This document shows positions 1-5,424 of a stretch of DNA of 6,276 nt, piece after piece. Position 1 is the stretch's first letter. The number at the start of each line of letters is the position of its first letter. Location: NCBI GenBank assembly GCA_012521625.1, contig JAAYLY010000212.1, positions 1-6,276 of the forward strand, written 5' to 3'. Below the pieces are notes generated by a model, which saw nothing but the letters and a program-made list of their open reading frames with translations, did not search any database and was not told the origin of the DNA. The stretch comes from Tissierellia bacterium. GTDB lineage: Bacteria > Bacillota > Clostridia > Tissierellales > Tissierellaceae. The position numbers were made by a program, and so were the translations under genes.

Positions 1-615
1 AGCCCCCATATTGGCTGCATCTGTAATCCCCGGGTCGATGATCCTACCGGGGGTTATATAGGTTATATAGGGACCAGAGCCGTATGAAGAAAGGACCGTG
101 GCCCCTGCTCCTGTTACCGTCCACTGGGCTGAAAAGCTCCTTTGGGCTCCATATTCCAATGGGAATCTAAACTGCCTTTCAGCTGAACTGAAGTGGCTTG
201 ATGTGGCACAGACCACCCTATCAGCAAAACCACCTTCTACAAGCATGGCCCCCAAGGATAGGGATTCGGTCATAGTAGAGCAGGCCCCATAAAGGCCGAA
301 GAAGGGTATGGCCAACTCCCTAGCAGCATAGCCTGATGCTACAATTTGATTTAACAAATCTCCTGCCAATAAGAAATCTATATCCTGTAAACTTAGCTGA
401 GCCCCATCTACAGCAGCCCTAACGGCTTGTTCTTGAATTTTTCTTTCTGCCTTTTCAAAGGATTCCTCTCCCCAAAGATCATCTTCAAGGATTAGGTCAA
501 AATAGTCCTTTAAGGGGCCATCCCCTTCCTTAGGTCCTACAATACTATAATGGCTAATGATGCTAGGGGGATTTAGTAATTTTATAGTTTGGTTTCCGAT
601 TTTCTTTAATGGCAT
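1..615 (-). CDS. spoVAD: Stage V sporulation protein AD (SpoVAD), N-terminal part, runs off the left edge
   Basis: SpoVAD is a thiolase-fold protein of the spore inner membrane that binds dipicolinic acid (DPA) and is needed for Ca-DPA uptake into the forespore. The frame is open for 205 codons from an ATG at 615 to the window edge without a stop; the family is about 340 aa, so roughly 60% is visible. Seen: an N-terminus MPLKKIGNQTIKL, the segment GLYGACSTM with the thiolase-type Cys at residue 112, and near the edge TPGRIIDPGITDAANMG, typical of SpoVAD. The start is supported by an AGGTGATAGG ribosome site just upstream, 8 nt after the spoVAC stop. It is the fifth visible gene of the spoVA operon, and spoVAE-type genes would be expected beyond the edge. 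The identification is by recalled family sequence plus gene order, and is secure. Confidence 0.95.
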   Translation of the reverse strand, partial: MPLKKIGNQTIKLLNPPSIISHYSIVGPKEGDGPLKDYFDLILEDDLWGEESFEKAERKIQEQAVRAAVDGAQLSLQDIDFLLAGDLLNQIVASGYAARELAIPFFGLYGACSTMTESLSLGAMLVEGGFADRVVCATSSHFSSAERQFRFPLEYGAQRSFSAQWTVTGAGATVLSSYGSGPYITYITPGRIIDPGITDAANMGA

Positions 616-623
616 CCTATCAC

Positions 624-1067
624 CTACCCTTTAAATAAAATCGTCAAAATCCCAACTATAACCGAACTACCAATACCATAGACTAAAACTGGACCTGCTA
701 TGATAAACATCTTAGCAGCTACACCAAAGATAAAACCTTCCCTCTTAAATTCCATGGCCGGAGCCACTATGGAGTTGGCAAAGCCAGTGATAGGAACAGC
801 AGCTCCTGCTCCACCTACTTTTCCAATCTTATCATAGACTCCTAAGCCGGTTAATAAGGATCCCAGGAATATCATAAAGATAGAACTACCCATGGAGGAG
901 ATTTCATCGTTGAAGCCACGACTTGATAAAAAATTATAGATAAACTGGGCAATAGTGCAGAAGCCACCTCCTACAAGAAAGGCTAAGATGGCATTTTTCA
1001 AATAGGTCGGTTTAGGTACCTTCCTCATGGCATACTCTTGATAATCTTTTTTATTAAAATTTTGCAT
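624..1067 (-). CDS. spoVAC: Stage V sporulation protein AC (SpoVAC)
   Basis: Polytopic membrane subunit of the SpoVA complex in the spore inner membrane. The Bacillus homologue has been described as a mechanosensitive channel involved in DPA release. It has 147 aa, close to the usual ~150. Seen: a short basic N-terminus containing VPKPTYLKN (residues 17-25), hydrophobic segments at about 26-46, 60-76 and 112-145, and the highly conserved stretch LLTGLGVYDKIG (71-82) followed by GAGAAVPITGFANS (86-99), then EFKREG...GVAAKMF (106-121). The start ATG at 1067 has a GGAGG at 1075-1079 which is encoded by the last codons of spoVAB. Only 3 nt separate the two genes, so translation is probably coupled. 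Confidence 0.97.
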   Translation of the reverse strand: MQNFNKKDYQEYAMRKVPKPTYLKNAILAFLVGGGFCTIAQFIYNFLSSRGFNDEISSMGSSIFMIFLGSLLTGLGVYDKIGKVGGAGAAVPITGFANSIVAPAMEFKREGFIFGVAAKMFIIAGPVLVYGIGSSVIVGILTILFKG

Positions 1068-1070
1068 ATC

Positions 1071-1490
1071 CTAACCTCCATTTACAAATATTAACCAAAA
1101 ATATAGTGAACCTGCTACTTTACCAAAGACTAAGGCATAAACTAAGTAGCTTGCTTCATCCTTTATTTTTAACTTTTTAGACATGACGGGAATTACGTTA
1201 AGCACTTCAGCCAGGGCTGAAGAAAACATCCCAGTAAAGGTTCCCATGATCAAGCCAAAGATTATTACTAGGATATTGCTAAAATTAAAAGATATATCGG
1301 TGAAATTAATGATGGAGAAAATAATTACACCAAGTGCATAGGCGTTTTGATATAACTTAACGGCCCTATGGGTTTTAGTCAATTGAACTAATCTGGGTAC
1401 TATCCTTAATAGGGAGATAAAGGCTGCATATGCCCCACCCACTACAAAACCACTGCATAAGCCTACTAAAACTGCCAATATATACTTCAT
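1071..1490 (-). CDS. spoVAB: Stage V sporulation protein AB (SpoVAB)
   Basis: Small polytopic membrane protein of the SpoVA system for Ca-DPA transport; its individual role is not settled in the family. It has 139 aa, close to the 141 of the B. subtilis protein. Seen: hydrophobic helices at about 3-25, 50-66, 72-90 and 116-136, and the family signatures VPRLVQLTKT (31-40), AEVLNVIPVMSKKL (94-107) and GKVAGSLY (123-130). The ATG at 1490 follows the spoVAA stop by 2 nt, with a purine-rich AGAGGG site inside the end of spoVAA. In many Clostridium species the locus is reduced to spoVAC-AD-AE, so spoVAA plus spoVAB marks a fuller, Bacillus-like operon here. Confidence 0.95.
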   Translation of the reverse strand: MKYILAVLVGLCSGFVVGGAYAAFISLLRIVPRLVQLTKTHRAVKLYQNAYALGVIIFSIINFTDISFNFSNILVIIFGLIMGTFTGMFSSALAEVLNVIPVMSKKLKIKDEASYLVYALVFGKVAGSLYFWLIFVNGG

Positions 1491-1492
1491 CC

Positions 1493-2116
1493 CTATCCCT
1501 CTTCAGATTTATTTAAATCATTCAAAATGTAATCTTCCATATCCTTATCATAGGCAAATAGCTCTATTTCCATAGGGCCTGGCTCCTTCTTCCTCCGTAG
1601 ACTCTTACTAATTATTCGGTTGAAGAAGATGATGACACCTATACCTAAGCCGATGGAATAAGATATGGTCAAGGCATAGGGATTTGGATTCTTTATTCCA
1701 GTTAAAGTTTCATAGATAACCTCCATGGTCTTTTCCATATCCGTATCCGTATAGAAGTTAATTATTGTTAAGCCTGAGCCGATAAAGAGAATGATAAAGA
1801 TGATAATAGTTTTTAACAATTTCAAGACCTTATTACTTTCTTCAGGGGACTTTACCTCTATTAATACATCCTCTGCTCCAATTACTTCTATCTCCAAGTT
1901 TGGTAGTTCCTTATCTATTTTTTCGATGATTTCTATGCTGCTAATATTCATCCAATCTTCTTCAGCCGGTGTCTTTGCTACTATAACATTTTCAACCTTA
2001 CGCCTGGTTGCAGTATCCTTACAATAGACATCTGCCAAATCCTTAGCCTTGATGCTTGTATTTATATCCAAGGCAGCCTTTCCCTTTATTAGGAGAAAAA
2101 CCTTCTTACTAGCCAT
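1493..2116 (-). CDS. spoVAA: Stage V sporulation protein AA (SpoVAA)
   Basis: Membrane-anchored component of the SpoVA DPA-transport complex. Its 207 aa match the B. subtilis protein (206 aa). Seen: a soluble N-terminal domain (about 1-98), one membrane helix at about 103-121 ending in the conserved FIGSGLTIINFYTD (111-124), a short loop with LTGIKNPNPY (138-147), a second helix at about 150-169 containing ISYSIGLGIGVIIFFN (151-166), and a charged C-terminal tail with the family motif EPGPMEIELFAYDKDM (178-193). The start ATG at 2116 lies inside the end of the preceding 53-codon ORF (8-nt overlap). A GGAGGAAAAGG run about 7-16 nt upstream serves as ribosome site. Identification is by clear recalled similarity in the two helices and the tail. 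Confidence 0.97.
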   Translation of the reverse strand: MASKKVFLLIKGKAALDINTSIKAKDLADVYCKDTATRRKVENVIVAKTPAEEDWMNISSIEIIEKIDKELPNLEIEVIGAEDVLIEVKSPEESNKVLKLLKTIIIFIILFIGSGLTIINFYTDTDMEKTMEVIYETLTGIKNPNPYALTISYSIGLGIGVIIFFNRIISKSLRRKKEPGPMEIELFAYDKDMEDYILNDLNKSEEG

Positions 2117-2270
2117 AGTTTGCCTTTTCCTCCAGTTTCCTTACTAGTGTAGCCCTCTTAGGAGCTTCTTGGGTAGTAGATTCTTCATTGAAGGTAAAGA
2201 TTATATATAGTGAAATTAAGATTAATATGGTAAGCAAGATAAAATTTTTAAGATTCTTTTGCAATTCCAT
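2109..2270 (-). CDS. Small single-pass membrane protein, first gene of the spoVA operon (unrecognised)
   Basis: A 53-codon ORF from ATG 2270 to TAG 2109. I do not recognise the family. Seen: a short basic N-terminus (MELQKNLKN), one strong hydrophobic helix at about residues 10-27 (FILLTILILISLYIIF), then a 26-residue polar, charged tail (NEESTTQEAPKRATLVRKLEEK). The arrangement suggests a bitopic membrane peptide with its tail on one face. Support for its being real: an AGGTGATC ribosome site 3-4 nt upstream, a sigma-G/F-type promoter 20-50 nt upstream with no other gene between, and an 8-nt overlap of its stop region with the start of spoVAA, which implies translational coupling. B. subtilis spoVA, as I recall it, has no equivalent gene at this place. 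A role with the SpoVA complex or in spore-membrane assembly is inferred from context only. Confidence 0.75.
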   Translation of the reverse strand: MELQKNLKNFILLTILILISLYIIFTFNEESTTQEAPKRATLVRKLEEKANYG

Positions 2271-2291
2271 TAGATCACCTCATTATAGTAC

Positions 2292-2321
2292 TAGTATCTA
2301 CAATAATTGTTATTTAATTCA
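2292..2321 (-). promoter_or_regulatory. Sigma-G/sigma-F type promoter of the spoVA operon
   Basis: On the minus strand, TGAATT (2321-2316) and GATACTA (2298-2292) are separated by exactly 17 nt. This resembles the forespore sigma-G consensus (roughly TGAATA / CATACTA), with one mismatch in each box; sigma-F promoters overlap this pattern. Transcription would start near 2285, leaving a short leader with the AGGTGATC ribosome site. B. subtilis spoVA is a sigma-G operon, so position and sequence agree. Confidence 0.7.
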
Positions 2322-2328
2322 AAGATAT

Positions 2329-2356
2329 AAAAAAAAGGCATCTATCATGCCTTTTT
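2329..2356 (-). terminator. Rho-independent terminator of the spoIIA operon
   Basis: A perfect 10-bp stem (minus strand AAAAAGGCAT / ATGCCTTTTT, 2356-2347 with 2341-2332) with a 5-nt loop, followed by a run of eight T (2336-2329). The stem includes the last codons of sigF, and its TGA stop (2347-2345) sits at the stem/loop boundary. It separates spoIIA from spoVA, whose own promoter begins immediately after it. Confidence 0.9.
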
Positions 2357-3103
2357 CGCCATTGCCCTCATTTCTTCAATTATCCGCTTTTCGATTCTAG
2401 AAACTTGTACCTGTGAAATACCCAATTCCTTTGCAACTTCAGTCTGGGTCTTGTCCATAAAGTACCGAAGCATTATAACCTGTCTATCCCTAGGTTTTAA
2501 TTTATTAAGCATCTCCTTTAAAAAGATATTATCTAACATATCCTCTTCTTCGTTACAATCTTCGCTGATTTTATCTATCAGATATAGAGGTGAACCATCG
2601 TCTTGATGTATTACATTATATAGATATTCAGGCTGGTAGGTAGATTCCAATGCCATGATTAACTCTTCACATTCCACATCTATTTCCTCACTGATCTCTT
2701 GAATAGTAGGTTCCCTTCCCAACCTTTTACTTAGATATTCTTCAGCCCTTTTAGCCTGTCCAGCAATCTGCTTTAGGGACCTACTTACCTTAATGAGTCC
2801 ATCATCTCTTAAAAACCTCTTTATCTCCCCTATGATCATAGGTACTGCATAGGTAGAAAATTTTACATTAAAGGAAGTTTCAAATTTATCTATAGCCTTT
2901 AATAATCCTATACTCCCAATTTGGAACAGATCATCTACTTCATAACCCCTATTCATAAAGCCCTTAAGTACAGACCTAATAAGGCCTAAATTACTTTCCA
3001 CCAGTATACTTCTAGCTTCCTTATCTCCCTCTTGGGCTAATTTAATCAATTCTATAGTCTCCTCATGGGATAGGATTCCTTTTGAAGCATCAGCGACTGT
3101 CAT
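2345..3103 (-). CDS. sigF: RNA polymerase sigma-F factor (SpoIIAC)
   Basis: Sporulation sigma factor of the forespore, first compartment-specific sigma, held inactive by SpoIIAB. Seen (252-aa numbering): region 2 from about 38 to 100 with NLGLIRSV, VDDLFQIGSIGLLKAIDKF (56-74) for core binding and KFSTYAVPMIIGEIKRFLRD (81-100) for -10 recognition; a region 3 segment with LGREPTIQEISEEI; and region 4 with LKPRDRQVIMLRYF (202-215) and the helix-turn-helix TEVAKELGISQVQVSRIEKR (221-240). Sigma-G is a close paralogue; position directly after spoIIAB fixes this as sigma-F. An ATG at 3109 overlaps the spoIIAB stop by 4 nt but lies only 2 nt from the AAGGAG site. The ATG at 3103, 8 nt from it, is better placed, so I chose it; the alternative adds two residues. 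Confidence 0.97.
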   Translation of the reverse strand: MTVADASKGILSHEETIELIKLAQEGDKEARSILVESNLGLIRSVLKGFMNRGYEVDDLFQIGSIGLLKAIDKFETSFNVKFSTYAVPMIIGEIKRFLRDDGLIKVSRSLKQIAGQAKRAEEYLSKRLGREPTIQEISEEIDVECEELIMALESTYQPEYLYNVIHQDDGSPLYLIDKISEDCNEEEDMLDNIFLKEMLNKLKPRDRQVIMLRYFMDKTQTEVAKELGISQVQVSRIEKRIIEEMRAMAKKA

Positions 3104-3105
3104 AA

Positions 3106-3543
3106 TCATCGCTCCTTATCTGAGACCTTCTTAATTTGCTTGGTCATCTTAACTACAGTACCCTCACCTTTTTTACTTTCTACTACTAAGGAATCCATAA
3201 ATGTCTCCATAACAGTAAATCCCATTCCGGACCTTTCCAGATTGGGCTTAGATGTATAGAAAGGCTCCATAGCCTCCTCTATATTCTCTATTCCCTTACC
3301 TGAATCCTTAACGATTATTTCAATCTCATTTTCTCTAATACTTGCCTCTATGGTTATCAGTCCTTCACCATATTCGTAACCGTGGATGATGGCGTTGGTC
3401 ACCGCCTCAGAAACAGCAGTCTTTATATCAGATAATTCCTCTAGTGTAGGATCTAATTGTGATGCAAAGGCAGCTACAACTACCCTTGAAAAGGATTCAT
3501 TTTTTGATTTACTTAAAAACTCTAGTTTCATATAATTTTCCAT
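3106..3543 (-). CDS. spoIIAB: Anti-sigma-F factor / SpoIIAA kinase (SpoIIAB)
   Basis: GHKL-fold serine kinase that binds sigma-F in the ATP state and phosphorylates SpoIIAA. Its 145 aa match the family length (146 in B. subtilis). Seen: N-box EAVTNAIIHGY (46-56) with the expected Glu46 and Asn50, G1 box DSGKGI (80-85), ATP lid with FYTSKPNLERSGMGF (95-109), and G2 box GMGFTVM (106-112). Arg20 in NESFSRV, the residue known in B. subtilis to contact both sigma-F and SpoIIAA, is present at the same number. All catalytic positions look intact. The ATG at 3543 has an AAGGGGTGA ribosome site and follows the spoIIAA stop by 13 nt. Confidence 0.98.
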   Translation of the reverse strand: MENYMKLEFLSKSKNESFSRVVVAAFASQLDPTLEELSDIKTAVSEAVTNAIIHGYEYGEGLITIEASIRENEIEIIVKDSGKGIENIEEAMEPFYTSKPNLERSGMGFTVMETFMDSLVVESKKGEGTVVKMTKQIKKVSDKER

Positions 3544-3556
3544 TAAAATTCACCCC

Positions 3557-3892
3557 TTAATTATTGGTAATAGCTAAGTCTAATCTTGGATATAATTTAA
3601 CCATTTTAAGTAGGCCTGACATGTTTAGGATTTTCTTTATACTTTCCCTTTCACAGACTAGGATCAACTCTCCCTTATTTTCCGATGTGATCTTGTACCT
3701 ACCCATAATTAGCCCTATACCTGAACTATCCATAAATGTAAGCTCGCTTAATTCTAAGATGATGTTGACCAAATCGTTAGCCAAGTAATAATTGTCGATT
3801 TTCTTTCTTATTTCCTCAGCTGCATGATGGTCCAATTCCCCCTTTAATTTTACAATTAAGCTGTCTTCAAAGATTTCCATTTCTATCCTCAA
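3557..3892 (-). CDS. spoIIAA: Anti-anti-sigma-F factor (SpoIIAA)
   Basis: STAS-domain antagonist that, when dephosphorylated by SpoIIE, displaces sigma-F from SpoIIAB. It has 111 aa, slightly shorter than the B. subtilis protein (117). Seen: KGELDHHAAEEIR (17-29), matching the GELDHH signature, and the phosphorylation loop FMDSSGIGLIMGRYK (53-67), in which Ser56 corresponds to the phosphorylated Ser58 of B. subtilis, then NMSGLLKMVKLYP (90-102). The start is a TTG at 3892, chosen because a GAGGGGGG ribosome site lies 6 nt upstream. An in-frame ATG at 3880 would shorten the first beta strand and has no better site. First gene of the spoIIA operon. Confidence 0.96.
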   Translation of the reverse strand: MRIEMEIFEDSLIVKLKGELDHHAAEEIRKKIDNYYLANDLVNIILELSELTFMDSSGIGLIMGRYKITSENKGELILVCERESIKKILNMSGLLKMVKLYPRLDLAITNN

Positions 3893-3922
3893 ACTAATCC
3901 CCCCTCGAAAATTCTACATTAT

Positions 3923-3951
3923 ATATTCTATATAGGAGAAAATATTCCTTC
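3923..3951 (-). promoter_or_regulatory. Sigma-H promoter of the spoIIA operon
   Basis: On the minus strand GAAGGAATA (3951-3943) fits the -35 pattern RNAGGAWWW at every position, and ATAGAATAT (3931-3923) fits the -10 pattern RNNGAATWW at every position, with an 11-nt spacer inside the usual 11-12. A start near 3917 gives a leader of about 25 nt before the spoIIAA TTG. B. subtilis spoIIA is also a sigma-H operon. Confidence 0.88.
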
Positions 3952-3975
3952 AAAGAATTTTGACTAGTTTTGCCC

Positions 3976-4006
3976 AAAAAAGAAGAAATGGGTCGTTTAG
4001 ACCCAT
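3976..4006 (-). terminator. Rho-independent terminator of folD
   Basis: A perfect 7-bp stem (ATGGGTC, 4006-4000, with GACCCAT, 3994-3988) with loop TAAAC, followed by a pyrimidine tract ending in TTTTTT (3987-3976). It begins 5 nt after the folD stop and isolates folD from the spoIIA promoter. Confidence 0.88.
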
Positions 4007-4010
4007 AAAA

Positions 4011-4853
4011 TTAAATTCTTTCCCAGGCATCCACCACCTGCTTCATTAAGATGCTGGTTGTTACGCTTCCTACTCCTCCTGGAACCGGCGACAACATTTT
4101 TACCCTTCCTTCAACCTTTTCCATATCCACATCTCCAGAAAGCTTACCCTGGCTATCTAGGCTTATTCCTATATCTATTACTATGGAGTCTGGTTTGAAG
4201 AAGCTATCATCAAAAAATTTTGCCTTACCTAATGCGGTTATTACTATATCAGCCCTATTAGTTATATCCGCTAAATTCTTAGTCCTTGAATGACAGATAG
4301 TAACCGTAGCATCCTTTTCCAACAGCATCATCGATAAGGGCTTACCCACCACCATGGTCCTATTGACCACCACCACATCTTTTCCTGCTAAATCTACTCC
4401 ATAATAGGACAAGATTTCCATGGCAGCCTTAGGAGTACAGGGGGCAAAGCCAGTGCTGTCTCCTTCAAATATCTTTTCTAAATTTAAGGGATGCATACAA
4501 TCCACATCCTTTGCAGGATTTATGGCTATCCTAACCCTTTCTTCATCTATATGCTTAGGTAGGGGTCTAAAAACCAAGATTCCGGAGATTGCTCTATCTT
4601 CGTTAAACTTCCTTATTTCTTCTATAAGTCCAGCAGTATCTATATCACTTTTTAGTTCATTTACCCTGGTCTGTATACCTAGGGAGGAACAATTCTTTAA
4701 TATGCTCTTCTCATAGGATATATCGCTAGGGTCACTTCCTACTCTAATTATACCTAAATGAGGTTGCCTGCCCTTATCTTCTAACACCTTTATTCTATTC
4801 CTAATCCCTTGTTTAATGTCCTTACTAACTTCACTGCCCTTTAATAGTTTCAT
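4011..4853 (-). CDS. folD: Methylenetetrahydrofolate dehydrogenase (FolD family), cyclohydrolase residues missing
   Basis: Cytosolic FolD-family enzyme of one-carbon metabolism: oxidises 5,10-methylene-THF to methenyl-THF and, in classical members, hydrolyses that to 10-formyl-THF. It has 280 aa from the ATG at 4853, the usual length. That start has GAAAGGGG 7 nt upstream, whereas an in-frame ATG at 4889 (12 residues longer) has no ribosome site. Seen: catalytic-domain KDVDCMHPLN (115-124), CTPKAAMEIL (139-148), nucleotide-binding NRTMVVGKP (164-172), CHSRTKN (187-193) and PVPGGVGSVTTSIL (256-269). Odd: the YxxxK lysine of the cyclohydrolase site is Ile51 (Tyr47-Glu-Lys-Ser-Ile), and the conserved VQLPLP is VFRPLP (94-99), so the catalytic Gln is lost too. 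By analogy with human MTHFD1, where the corresponding Lys is essential for cyclohydrolase activity, this is probably dehydrogenase-only; that is inference. Confidence 0.95.
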   Translation of the reverse strand: MKLLKGSEVSKDIKQGIRNRIKVLEDKGRQPHLGIIRVGSDPSDISYEKSILKNCSSLGIQTRVNELKSDIDTAGLIEEIRKFNEDRAISGILVFRPLPKHIDEERVRIAINPAKDVDCMHPLNLEKIFEGDSTGFAPCTPKAAMEILSYYGVDLAGKDVVVVNRTMVVGKPLSMMLLEKDATVTICHSRTKNLADITNRADIVITALGKAKFFDDSFFKPDSIVIDIGISLDSQGKLSGDVDMEKVEGRVKMLSPVPGGVGSVTTSILMKQVVDAWERI

Positions 4854-4967
4854 AAGTTTACCCCTTTCACACATTTTAAATATTTTCATCTAATAGCTAA
4901 GAGCATTAATCCTTGTTATACTTTAGACTTACCCCTTTTAGCTAATTAAATTTAATCCTCTAGTTAA

Positions 4968-4996
4968 ATTATAGTATTATTAGATATTTTATACAA
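4968..4996 (-). promoter_or_regulatory. Probable sigma-A promoter of folD
   Basis: TTGTAT (4996-4991) and a perfect TATAAT (4973-4968) separated by 17 nt on the minus strand, just downstream of the preceding terminator. A start near 4961 gives an AT-rich leader of about 110 nt before the folD start. The leader contains a 12-bp palindrome (ATTAAATTTAAT, 4956-4945) and no riboswitch fold that I recognise, in particular nothing like the THF riboswitch. Confidence 0.6.
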
Positions 4997-5029
4997 ATAA
5001 GCTATTACTAAGTTTAAAATTAAAGGTTA

Positions 5030-5060
5030 GAAAAAAACCTAAAGTATTAACTTTAGGTTT
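5030..5060 (-). terminator. Rho-independent terminator after the DUF1538/P-II unit
   Basis: A perfect 11-bp stem (AAACCTAAAGT, 5060-5050, with ACTTTAGGTTT, 5045-5035) around a 4-nt loop, running into seven T on the minus strand (5037-5031). It overlaps the TAA stop of the P-II-like gene. The stem is AT-rich but long. Confidence 0.85.
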
Positions 5061-5409
5061 AATTATTATCATCCTTATTAAAGTTTTTCCTATGTTTTAA
5101 GCCTACCAAATCATCTATATCTACGGTGAATAGTATACCTGTACCCGGCTCTTTTAGCCTTCCCGCCTCTACCATAGCTTCTATTATATCATCCTTCTGG
5201 CCAACATGGGCCAATATTAAGATGACCTCCTTAGAGGATTCAATATGCATTTTTAAAAACTTCTTTACTTCCGTCTCACCAGTACCCCTTCCATAGAAAA
5301 TAGTAGCACCAGAGGCCCCTTTAGCCTTGGCTGCTTTTACTACTTTGTCAGCCCTTCCTCTTTCCACAATGGCAACTATACATTTTATATCTAATCCATA
5401 TCCTACCAA
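5059..5409 (-). CDS. P-II-like signalling protein paired with a DUF1538 membrane protein
   Basis: Small trimeric-type ligand sensor of the P-II/GlnB superfamily, 116 aa from a TTG at 5409. Seen: beta-alpha-beta start IKCIVAIVERGRADKVVKAA, then GASGATIFYGRGTGE where P-II proteins enter the T-loop, EVILILAHVGQKDDIIEAMV for the second beta-alpha unit, and GTGILFTVDIDDLVGL at the end. The T-loop is short and has no equivalent of the uridylylated Tyr51 of GlnB, so classical nitrogen signalling with GlnD is unlikely. I infer that it binds a nucleotide or metabolite and gates the neighbouring membrane protein. The frame also has a TTG at 5424, directly after the DUF1538 stop, but it lacks a ribosome site; the TTG at 5409 has GGGGG 8 nt upstream. 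Fold-level identity is fairly sure; ligand and target are not known. Confidence 0.85.
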   Translation of the reverse strand: MVGYGLDIKCIVAIVERGRADKVVKAAKAKGASGATIFYGRGTGETEVKKFLKMHIESSKEVILILAHVGQKDDIIEAMVEAGRLKEPGTGILFTVDIDDLVGLKHRKNFNKDDNN

Positions 5410-5424
5410 TGTAAATACCCCCAA

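Noticed and set aside
50..70. Tandem 9-bp repeat TATATAACC in spoVAD (encoding YITYIT)
   Set aside because: Only two copies, in frame, in a segment where SpoVAD proteins normally carry similar beta-strand residues; probably chance codon use.
98..292. 64-codon plus-strand ORF inside the spoVAD region
   Set aside because: Antisense shadow of spoVAD, which is open through the whole segment with strong family motifs; no ribosome site or recognisable protein.
2282..2287. TATAAT just upstream of the small membrane ORF as a sigma-A -10 box
   Set aside because: No matching -35 at 16-18 nt, and the start site would fall in the ribosome site; the sigma-G-type boxes fit better.
1791..2400. Plus-strand ORFs at 1791-2027 and 2188-2400
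   Set aside because: They lie opposite spoVAA, the small membrane ORF and the end of sigF; composition is that of reversed membrane-protein or low-complexity coding sequence, with no family signal.
3564..4716. Plus-strand ORFs at 3564-3788, 4051-4293 and 4420-4716
   Set aside because: Antisense to spoIIAA and folD, both of which have intact catalytic or family motifs in the minus strand.
4854..4967. A tetrahydrofolate riboswitch in the folD leader
   Set aside because: The leader is AT-rich and lacks the conserved GC-containing helices and junction sequences of the THF aptamer.
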